A DNA stretch of 64,000 bases, taken from positions 9,550,701 through 9,614,700 of the forward strand of contig OZ038450.1 in the NCBI GenBank assembly GCA_964036195.1. Direction: 5' to 3'. Shown here one piece after another: positions 54,416 to 64,000 of this stretch (position 1 is its first letter; the number at the start of each line of letters is the position of its first letter). Under the pieces are notes generated by a model, which was not told the origin of the DNA, ran no database searches, and saw only the letters and a list, made by a program, of their open reading frames with translations. The DNA comes from Sphaerolaimus hirsutus. Lineage: Eukaryota > Nematoda > Chromadorea > Monhysterida > Sphaerolaimidae. A program made the position numbers and the translations under genes.

Positions 54416-55065
54416 TGATTTAGCATGGCAGCCAAGAATGGCGCCATACGCAACGCAACGCAAGTCTACCTAAGGTACCAAAGGTACCAAAGCCATCTCA
54501 TGCCAAAGGTACCAAAGCATCATGTCATTTCATGACTCACGACTAACCCGCGCATGTTGAAGTCATACTTGTTGATCGCACTGGCATATTGGATGATCGC
54601 GGTGAGGAAAAGGTACCTGGATGATCGTGGCTGTGGTCAAGCATTCGCGTTCTGTGATCAATGAAGCACTCGAGCTTGTGCCACCTCGGTAAAGTGCTCC
54701 GTCAAGTGATGACACATGTCAGCCTTTTTGAAATGCCAATTCTAATTACACTTTTTGCCTGAAAGGGCGATTCGACCCATTTCATTTTAGTCACCAATAA
54801 AAAAATTTGATTTCAAGTGACATTTGTCACTTGACGGGGCACTTTCTGTAGGCGCGGCCCTGAATCCAGCGCAACAAACCTATACATATCGGCGATTCTC
54901 CTTCGCTTTCTCGAGCAATTTTACGAATAATTCATGTCAAACCGTCGGCGGCAAAATGGGATTGTCTAAACCAAGGGCGGCCGTGTTGCTAGCAACAGGC
55001 CTGTGGCTCATGACAACATCATGATCGAGGGCACAGCGCAGCCAGTGCACTTCGTGCTGCATTGG

Positions 55066-55285
55066 TGGCCTACAGACTAGTTGACAACTTGACGTGTCTA
55101 AACGTGTCAACTCAAATTTCGGCTTCATGTGTTGCAGAAGGACTTCCAATACACTTGATGTAATTTTTATTTTTCAACGTTGCTGCATGTTCAATGGAAG
55201 ATAGTTCTGCGACACGTGAAGCCGAAATCTGAGTTGACACAAACCAGTTGACACACGTGTGTCAACTAGTGTGTGGGGCGCCATT
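55066..55285. mobile_element. GTTGACA-type MITE
   Basis: GGCCTACAGACTAGTTGACA to TGTCAACTAGTGTGTGGGGC, with inner arms TTCGGCTTCATGTG / CACGTGAAGCCGAA and TTGG beside each end. Confidence 0.7.
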
Positions 55286-57121
55286 GGTTAAGTTGGGTTA
55301 GCAGCGTATTCGGTTTCTCTGCGGCGGTTGGTGCCATCCGCCGGCAGTAGCGTTTTATGAATCACACGCAAAGTGAGCGCAAGATTTCGATAAACAATAG
55401 CGTTTTTATTCCATTATTCAATGATTATTGCACGGAAATCTTGGAACAGTAAGTTACCTGGTTATGGTAATTTAGATTGATTTGTATGAAGTGGAAATCG
55501 GTGATAAAATGATATGGATCACATAATTATTCGCTGTTGGTGCCATACGATCACAATAACCCCAGTAGAACGAAACAATAAACCAGAGAATAAAAGTATT
55601 TTGAATTTCAAAACACAATATACCTACTTTGAGAGGGAGAGAGTTATATGCCGTATTTCCTCGAAATACTCCCTAATAATAGCCCCACCCTCGAAATACT
55701 ACCTTCAACATGTGCACCATGAAAGAATAAACCCCCTGGGGGTTTTTCGAGGAAATACGGTATCCATTTTAGATCTGATTTCGCGTGCTAAATGCACAAA
55801 GTTTCAGTTCATCAGCACAATGAAAACGACACTGCAACTAATTCTAGCCATCAACCGATCTAACAATATTTGGGTTATATTTTTCAAACTAGGGAAGCTA
55901 TCACAAGGGTAAATCAGACTTGTATGGATTTTCTAATATGCAAATATTATGTGTGGGTGTACTATTGTCAAGGTATCTACTAAGGTGATCTAAACAACAA
56001 ACTGAAAACCTAAAACTAGAAGATGTGCAAAATCGCTCTGGTGCACCATGATGGTGAATGGTGATTGAATCGTTGCGGACCAATTTCGGCATCCGGTGGC
56101 TTATTCCGCGGGTTGTCAAATGACAAGAAAAGTGATATTCAGTAAAAGTTGTACATAAATATGTCGTAAGTCAGGTGACAATCAATTCGTTTACCAGAAT
56201 ACTGGCCACCATTGTCGTCTAACTTTCGACACTTTGACTTCGACCTATGTATAATACCACTCAAAACTTTGTTACAACTTCTCACTTTTCATGTCAATTG
56301 ACAAAACATTGGCACCAGCTGGTCAAAAAGTCATTCACACCCACCATCCTGGCAAAGTGGCATGCAAATAATAATAGTTACATCTACATTCGTCATAGCT
56401 CTGGAACTTGGTCGGAAACATTCAATATGCAGCATATCACTCATAAAAAAGAAGTCAACAGAAAAAACGGCTCAAAAGGCCACAGAAACGCATTTGGTCA
56501 CTCATGTAAACTAAGCAATATTTAGTATTCACCAGCTTGCAGTTTTTGCAAAGCGGAAGTACACCGCGTGGAGCAGGGAAGCCACACACATATTTAGCAT
56601 GCAATAACGGGAAGTATTTACGTTTTAAATATCTAATGTGGCGACTAAAAAACTCTCGTCACGTGGACTGTATAAATAAGTGGCGCCTAAAAAGGCAATT
56701 CACAAGTTTTGGACAAGAATGACGAGTCCGAATATTTACAACGTTAATTGTTTCAATCATGATATGATAGATTTATGTAGCATCTAGATTCACGAGATAA
56801 ATGCATCGACACTCCATATGATCTCTAGTAGTGTTGAAATTTAAATTATTGTGTTAAATGTGCACTAATAAATGTGTCTACGAGATCAAACGCAGTGTTT
56901 GGAAGAACAGACAAAAACATGAAAGCAGGAACATCACAGAGGCCAGTGCGCAGTGCACGAGTGTTTCACCAAGACAGTCATTCCATCGCGCAACACGACG
57001 CGTGGAAATGCGCGGAGAAGCAACCGCCTTCCAGTAGCGTAACTTATCACAACCATGCATTCTCATTTACGGTCCACTCAACACGAGGCGGCGTCAACTA
57101 TAAGCAGTGGCGCAGCCGAAT
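55286..57121. other. Non-coding region downstream of the ETS gene
   Basis: Contains one TA-type element (55651-55760, CCGTATTTCC to GGAAATACGG). The rest is AT-rich unique sequence, the right part of which should be the ETS gene's 3' untranslated region. No gene recognised. Confidence 0.4.
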
Positions 57122-60007
57122 TCATACGAGCCCGGTAGCCAACGCCAGGGGCCATCGGCCCTGCTGCGCCCCGTCGGACTTGACTGGGTCGGCGGCTGTG
57201 TGCCGATGTACTGGCACGACGGCACTGGCCGCGGCAGCCACACCGGCGGCTGATGGTGCCACGGTGCCGGTGCAGTCGGTCGCCGCCGGTGTGGTCGACG
57301 CGGGCACCGGAGTCGACGCGGTGCGCGCGCGCGGCACGTCGACGAAGCGATACACTAGTCGCTGGCCGTCGACTTTTTGTAGGATGCCTCGCTGGTAGTA
57401 GTATCTGAGGTGGATGGAACTATTTAACCGTGGCTATTCGGGCTGAGAGACAAAGAAAATCGCAGAAAACACCACAAACCTGAGCGCGCGTCCCATGGTC
57501 TCGTAGTTCATGGCGGGTTTGTTTTTGTGCGCGCCCCAGAGTCGACTCACTGCCTTCGAGTCGACCAGCTTGAACACGCCGCGGTCGCGGTCCACCCATT
57601 TGATGTAGTGGGGATTGTATTCGGCGCTGCACAACAGCTGCAGCAGGAACTCCCACAGGTAGGTGACTTGGCCTGCGAATTGTGTCATTCACTAAGTAGG
57701 TAAGTAATTAAGTAAACATGTAAGTCAACATTAAACTATACTCAGCTGACCACATGCTGTGCATTTTTCTGAATAAAACACTCCATTTCGTTTCATGACG
57801 TCATCATCAAAAAATACAAATTGTTCAAAAAAGAAGAAAAAATATTTCAGGCAGGGAACATACGTTGCTTGTACTCGACACCACCTTTTTATTTTAAATT
57901 CTCTTTTTTTTGTGAAATTGCTTAAATAAGTATCCTGTTAGCGCGCTATTGATTAGGTAAGCCATAAGTAATTTTGGGAGCATACTTTGCGGTCGCCCGA
58001 CTACACAATAAAGTGGATTTGCCCCAAATCACCATATGCAGTGCCAACTATCTAGGCAGCACACGACCCACCTGGCTCACGAGCACCTCTGGGCTTCTTG
58101 GCCGACTGCGGTCGAACGTCGGTGCTGCACTCTGCGCTGGCCACCGGCTCGAACCACGAGCCAGACTGGCGTCGCTTGGCCGACGCGCCGCCGCTCCACC
58201 GGGCAGCGTTGTCGCTGCTGCGACGAGAAACGAGGGTGGAGCGAAGTGGGAGTGAGTGGAAATGAAAATTGAAATGACGGATTTGAAAGAATTTATTCCT
58301 TAATTTGTAATAATGTTTTATTTATTTCAACAATATTTTCATTTTACATGTGAAAGTTTCAGCGTCATGATGAACTCAACCCAGAATTTTTTTTTAAAAT
58401 ACCGTATTACCTCGAAATACCCCCAGGGGGTTTATTATTTCGCCAGCAAAATTTGAGGGGGGGATAATTCGAGGGGGGGGTTTATTCGAGGGGGGGTCTA
58501 TTATTTCGTCAGAAATTTTCGGAAATTCCCCGTACGCGGACGTAGAAAAATCGAACAATTACATTGATGTATATGTGTTTATACGCATATATAACTGTAT
58601 ATACCGTATTACCTCGAATTAACCCCCCCCCCCCTTGAATTAACCCCCCCCCCCCTCGAAATACCCCCCCCTAAAATTCGGCTGAGGAAATAATAAACCC
58701 CCCCCTCGAAATACCCCCCCTAAAATTGAGTGTAAAGCTAACGTACATGACAAATACAACAGTTTGTGATCTGTACAATGCAGAACACACGTTAAAACTG
58801 ATGATTGAGTAATGTTAGGGAAGGGTTTAAGTGTATATACAGATGTATACAGTTATATATGCCTTTAAAGACATCTACATCTATGTATTTGTTTGATTTT
58901 TCTACGTCTGAGTATGGGGAATTTCCGAAAATTTCTGGCGAAATAATAGACCCCCCCTCGAATAAACCCCCCCTCGAATTATCCCCCCCTCAAATTTTGC
59001 TGGCGAAATAATAAACCCCCTGGGGGTATTTCGAGGTAATACGGTACACAAAAACCCTTCCCTAACGTCACTTAATCATCAGTTTTAACGTGTGTTCTGC
59101 ATTGTACAGATCTCAAACTGCGGTATTTGTCATGTACGTTCACGTTACACTCAATCTTAGGGGGGGTATTTCGAGGGGGGGGGGGGTTATTATTTCCTCA
59201 GCCGAAATTTAGGGGGGTATTTCGAGGGGGGGGGGGGGGGGTTAATTCAAGGGGGGGGGGGGTTAATTCGAGGTAATACGGTAAGCATTTTTCCCTAATC
59301 ATATTTTTATTGCTTCTTCAAACTCTCTTGTTCTTATAAAATAACAAATTTTAAAACATCAAACACTTCTCACATGATGTCCTTCGAGGTGGCTGGGGAG
59401 GACAGATCAATGGCCCTATCCGAACTGGCAGAAGAGTCGCCCGACGCCGATGCGCTCAACCTCTGTCGCTGCTGCAGAGCTGCCAACGCGCTCGCCGCTG
59501 AAAAAATGATCCATTTTGGGACCAATGCAATTTCAATCATAATATCACGAATTGACAGCGAGTCAACCAACCATCGGCACTGTTCCCAACGTGCTGCTGC
59601 GCGGCACCATGGTCAGCATTGTGTAGGAGCCGCGCGAGCACGTCCCAGGCGCCCAACCCCAGCCCGCCGCCCATGCCCAAAGCGAGCGCCATGTGCTGCT
59701 GCTGTTGCTGTTGATGCAGCAGCGCGCCGTGCTCGTTGGCCAGCGGCCAGCCCAGCCCGGCCGATGACGTCGCCCCCTTGTTGGTGTTCTGCATCGACAG
59801 CATTAGAGCGGCCAGTAGCGACTGGTTGTTGAGTGCCGCAGTGTTTGCCGCCGCTTCTGACGTTGCCACTGCAGGTGGCAGAGTAATTATATACGATGGA
59901 ACCAATTAGGCAGGTATAATCGCAAGAATGCATGAAAGATCTTTAACACACCAGACATCTGCTGTGCATGCAGGTTTCTTTCCAATTGCCGCTGCTGTTG
60001 TTGTTGT

Positions 60008-60039
<32 letters not shown>

Positions 60040-60276
60040 TTGGTGCTGTGTGAGCGCGTTCAACATGGCCAGGGTGGACATCGTGTCGTGCTGCTGACTC
60101 AGCTGCGTCGAGGACGATTCTCCACCGCTGTGCAATTGGGCGCGATTCTGCTGTTGTTCTGTGGGTGGAAAGTGCATATTACTGTCGGTCGACGATACTA
60201 TAAATATCAGGTGGACTTAAAAAGAAAATTTTGAATATAATGATAAGAATATATTATAAATATTGATAAGAATATA

Positions 60277-60316
<40 letters not shown>

Positions 60317-61853
60317 AGAATACTGAGCAGGATAAACCCACGGATAGCTAGAAGCGCCAGCGCCGCGGCGGCCGTGTTCGTGGGCACGGGCCGATGCAAC
60401 ATGGGATGGTCGGCGTGCTGCGCCGCGGTGGGGTCGCTGTCGCCGCCCAAGCCGCTGTCGGGGGCTGCTCGGCTGCGACGCGCCGTTTGCTGCGCCGGCG
60501 GCGCCCGCGGCGCTCGTGCCCGTGGTGCTGGTGGCGCACGCGCTGCTCGTCGGCGCCGACGCCGTCTTGTCGCTGTCCGCCTCGGCGCTGTTCGAACTCG
60601 CCGTGTCTGAAAAGTGAATGCATGTGATGGGAGTTATGGTGTGACGCGTCACTACGACTCTTTGGCATGAAAACACTTATTTGCGTGTTCTACTGTTTCC
60701 GAACGATTGTGCGTCAAATGAAATGAATCCTACGTAAATACCACGTAAATAAATACAGACCCATAACACGAAGCGGAACATGCGTTCGCACCGCGGAGTG
60801 ATTATGAACTGCTTGTCACATTTATTCATTTCATTTTGACACGTGCAATTAGCACCCGCGGCCGCACTAGGAACAGGAAGGAAAGGCGCAATTTCCACAG
60901 CTCAAACGTCATAAAAATCAGACCGACGCCAGGAACGTCAGTCAGAGCTTTGCTATTTTCGTTGCGTTGATGCGGCTTGTGCTTAAGCATGAAACCTTGG
61001 ACCTGTCAAAGCGCGTCACCATCATATTTTCACGCGGTAGGCAAAATTCGGCAGCGTGATTTATTTCCGATATGTTATAACATTTGAAATCGTAATTGTC
61101 CGTTCAAAAATCGGATACTTAAATAATTGTAACGAGACACCTAAACCATTTACCTAGTTAAATAGTTCAGGTAGATAAGTATTTCCGACTGCTGCACTTG
61201 TAATACGAAAAAAAATCACTTCTTACATTCCTATCGCAGCGCCAGAACCTAAAACAGAAAAACCTATCGGTCGATATTCACACAAAATAAATACAAACGC
61301 ATATGCGGAAGTAAAGTGAGCCTGACACAGAAAAATAGCGGAGCCCGGACAGCCTATAATTTTGAACTCTGCGCAAGTATCAGAAAAATACAGTACACAA
61401 TTAAATACCGTATTTCCTACTCCCTCGTAAGGAATACCCCACTCCCTCGAATTACCCCCCCCCCCCGAAATATCTCCAGGTAATAAGCATAATAAATTCC
61501 CCTCGAAACACCCCCTTCAAAATTTTAAATCTCAAAAATAAACCCTCCGGGGGTATCTAGAGGAAATACTGTAGATATTTACAATCGAAACAAAAAGGGA
61601 ACCAGACAGCGAGTGGCGGGAGCGTACTCAATACAAATGCACGAGCGCACGGACCTTGGTCGTTGTTGTGCGCAGCGGCGTCGGTGTTGGTTGTGCCGCG
61701 CTCGGCCGAGCCGACGCTGGTGCACGTGGCCGCCGCCAACAGCCACCGGTGCTGGTCGGTCAGGAAGCGCTGCAACAACTCCATCTTGCTCGAACTGGTG
61801 GCGCCGCCCTCGCCCTCCGCCGTTGTAGGCGGCGCCCCGCTGCTGCCGCTCAT
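57122..61853 (-). CDS. ETS-domain transcription factor, E74/ELF group (one apparent frameshift)
   Basis: Minus-strand exons in order: 61655-61853, 60342-60606, 59952-60158, 59572-59868, 59374-59497, 58072-58217, 57480-57672, 57122-57404 (TGA). The product is about 570 aa. The N-terminal part has [19 protein letters not shown]17 run (~194-210) and Ala/Gly/Gln-rich segments form a likely activation region. The ETS domain is at ~414-500: [87 protein letters not shown]...[16 protein letters not shown] is typical of E74/ELF proteins, which bind GGAA sites; insect E74 is ecdysone-induced. Exon 2 shifts frame in a five-C run (about 60450-60460): the upstream junction needs one frame, the downstream junction and the sensible sequence ([11 protein letters not shown]) another. 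Confidence 0.88.
58402..59282. mobile_element. Interleaved TA-type palindromes in an ETS gene intron
   Basis: Left ends CCGTATTACC at 58402 and 58604, right ends GGTAATACGG near 59044 and 59282. The types interleave: the CGAAATACCCCC left end pairs with 59044 and the CGAATTAACCCC left end with 59282. All four junctions have TA. Confidence 0.7.
59990..60055. repeat. CAG/CTG repeat coding for polyglutamine
   Basis: Mixed CTG/TTG triplets on the plus strand give a run of 17 Gln in the ETS protein. Mixed codons suggest moderate stability. Confidence 0.85.
60280..60312. repeat. (AT)n microsatellite
   Basis: About 15 uninterrupted AT units in an ETS gene intron, adjacent to the donor of exon 60342-60606. 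Confidence 0.9.
61408..61571. mobile_element. TA-flanked CCGTATTTCC element in ETS gene intron 1
   Basis: TA|CCGTATTTCCTACTCCC to TCTAGAGGAAATACTG|TA. The left arm has a short duplication of ACTCCCTCG. Confidence 0.7.
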
Positions 61854-64000
61854 AGTTAATGTAGCAGGCTCTGGGCGATTTTTGTGTGGTTTTTGGGCGT
61901 GGCACGAGGAAATGGGGCGTTAAATGGGCATAAATAGGATGAGATCGTGAGTTGTAATTTTCCGGATGTAATCAATGCTGCTTATTCTCGTGACGTCGTC
62001 GAAATTATGTTTCCGTGTTTTCTTAGGAAGTATCATAATTTGACAATCATATTTTTATGAATACATAAAATTAGATTATTAAAAGTGAGGCACAAATAAA
62101 TGAAATGAAACACTCAAATGATTACTGCCTATTCAACTAATTTATCCAGTAGTTACCGTAAATATTAGTATGTTTTCGATTGAAGAAACGATACATTTTT
62201 TTCCTTAATATTTTACAGTGTAATTTTTTCTAAACCAACGCCTACAGAAAACGAAACGCGTAACAAAAATATGTGGGTTCAAAAATACCCGGAAGATTAG
62301 TCAGCAATGCGGAATTTCGCAACAAGGTAAAAATATCTCGTGCATCTTGTTTACCAAAAACATCTTTTTTATAACTACAAAGCACACATTGGCCATACTT
62401 ATGCACCCACTCCTACGGAAAGAATACAAAATGTTTACTTGTGACGTTTTTGTATCACTATTTATCACTGTTACGTTTGCGCCCATCTCGGCGGCAGGTA
62501 AAAATAGTAGGACGCGCCGCTGCGCTTATGAAATGCTAAATTCGAGCGTCGCATTCGACGGAACGTTTCCTGCCGCTGGCTGCCGTTTGTTTATTTACAC
62601 CTGGCGGCAGGTATTTAAGTTCCGCCCAATAGAGAGCGAAAAAAAAACGCCGGAACTGATAAGCGGCGACGATTAAGCATTTCGTACATAAACGGGGCAG
62701 CGCGCGCGGGCGCCTACTCAAAGCAGGAAGTAGCATTATGGAAATGTTTTCCACGTGAAGAATGTGTAATAGGGAATATTGCTGGGCCACGCGCGAGAGA
62801 AGGTGATGCACCATATTTGCACAACTGAAACAACATTATACAATATACACGTTTTGTAATTTTTGAGTGGACTTTTTGTCCGGCGCGCGGCCCGCCGCCC
62901 GCACTCGGCTAGCACATGGGAAATTGAGTAGGGCGCACAATGAAATTATAAAGGCGGTAGCGGACATGAATCATGAAACCGGGGACGAGCGCCGCTAACA
63001 ACTGCGCGGCGGCGGGCGGAGCGGCAGGTAACTGAATCACGCGACCGGCCGCCGCGCTCTGCTCCATGGAATGGCCGGGCGGGACACGCATGAGCTAACA
63101 GAACAGCCTATCAACGCAGCTTACTTCCGGTGGGCGGCACACGCGCACGCACACACGTGTTGCTATGCAGCGCCGCCGCGGCAACGAACCGCGCTCGCTA
63201 CATGGCATACGCGTGTGTACTGCAAACGCAGCATGCCGCAGTTGTTAAAGGTATTTAGATTTACTCGAAAAATACATTTACATATACTTTTCAACAAGTA
63301 CCTGCACTCAACTGTACGCGTATGTACGCTGTAAGAAAAGTACTCGCTTTTACATTTTCTGGGGAAAAGTACTTGATTTAACAGGAAAAAAAGTATTTTA
63401 CTAGCATGTACTTATGAGTACGGGTAAAAAAAGTATTTTTACATTTTTACATGTATGCAGCGGTGACAGCAAAAAGTATTTCACATATGCATATACTTTG
63501 AAAAATGTTCAGTACTTTTAACAACTCTGCCGCACCGTGGGGGCATCGTTTACTTTGAAGCATGCATCTCGACATAAATGTCTGTAAATATTCAGTTTGC
63601 GCCACACTGCGGAAGTGCCTGGGCAATGTGCGCAAATATTAGGGCATTTCACCCGCATCGGCGACTCGCTAGTTTCCCCTTATAAATATTGATTTATTGA
63701 TAGGTGCAGTTATGAACAAAGCCGAATGCCGAGCCATAAATTGTACAAAAACACTTTAGTAGCGCTAAATGTAAGGTGGCGCGCGGGTAGCAAGCAGTTT
63801 GGCGGCCGGGGCGGCGGGCAGCGGAAGCAGCCGCCAGGCAGGCAATACCTTTCATCCAGTACCCTCTCTTCCGGGTGAACGGGTCATGAGCTGCCCGCTT
63901 CGAAGCGAGCGGCAGGGCGGCGCGCCGCCGCGTAGGCCGGGCACTAGCCGCAAGTAGAAGCGACTGCGCTCGGCAGCAACAGATTATAAAGGGGGCAGCG
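61854..64000 (-). promoter_or_regulatory. Upstream region of the ETS gene
   Basis: Non-coding. 62860-63220 and 63770-64000 are GC/CpG-rich and may hold the promoter or leader exons (minus strand). 63238-63530 is an AGTTGTTAAAG to ACTTTTAACAACTCTG hAT-like MITE with GTACTT-rich arms. No second gene seen before the window ends. Confidence 0.4.

Noticed and set aside
57420-57692. Alternative 90-codon frame over the ETS exon
   Set aside because: The ETS domain is in the other frame with matching splice phases; this one is a shadow.
62347-62676. 109-codon plus-strand frame upstream of the ETS gene
   Set aside because: No recognisable domain, and it is overlapped by an equally long minus frame. 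It begins with a hydrophobic stretch, but nothing supports splicing or expression.

Overview
Eukaryotic, invertebrate-animal DNA. The genes are split into many short exons joined by GT-AG introns, the proteins are animal families, and roughly half of the window looks like DNA transposons. The species cannot be named from the sequence; an arthropod or other protostome is my best guess. No prokaryotic genes, CRISPR arrays, rRNA or tRNA genes were seen.

Layout. (1) 65-4203 (+): the last exons of a P-type Na+/K+-ATPase alpha-like gene (copy A; its first exons lie left of the window). (2) 4924-12731 (+): a complete tandem copy (copy B, 18 exons, 1009 aa) with an apparent 1-base deletion in exon 3. 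(3) 14481-17096 (+): a CREBZF/Zhangfei-like bZIP gene. (4) 17.1-31.6 kb: 14.5 kb without a gene, packed with hAT-like, TA-flanked and foldback elements. (5) 31648-36704 (+): a single-pass membrane protein with three EGF-like modules and a PPPY motif. (6) 37182-39443 (-): exosome subunit EXOSC7/RRP42. (7) 39869-43034 (+): an ashwin-like gene, head to head with EXOSC7. (8) 45136-47219 (+): the RNase P/MRP subunit POP5. (9) 50829-52492 (-): an unrecognised Lys/Gln/Pro-rich protein. (10) 57122-61853 (-): an ETS factor of the E74/ELF group, with an apparent 1-base insertion in a C run.

How the genes relate. The two ATPase copies are a tandem duplication with codon-exact matching exon lengths. EXOSC7, ashwin and POP5 sit side by side and all belong to RNA-processing complexes; whether this is more than chance is unknown.

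Main discovery. Comparing the two ATPase copies shows four introns present in one copy and absent from the other at exactly the same codon. All four are bounded to the base by copies of one short inverted-repeat element (GTGSCAGTCCCAG...CTGGGACTGCMCC) inserted at CWG sites with an apparent 3-bp duplication. The element brings the GT donor and the duplicated CAG supplies the AG acceptor. This is the signature of introner-type elements, that is, transposons making new introns, here with PIF/Harbinger-like target preference. One copy landed in CTG, has no AG at the expected place, and may be a new intron caught before its acceptor was fixed. Further copies lie inside introns of the bZIP and EGF genes.
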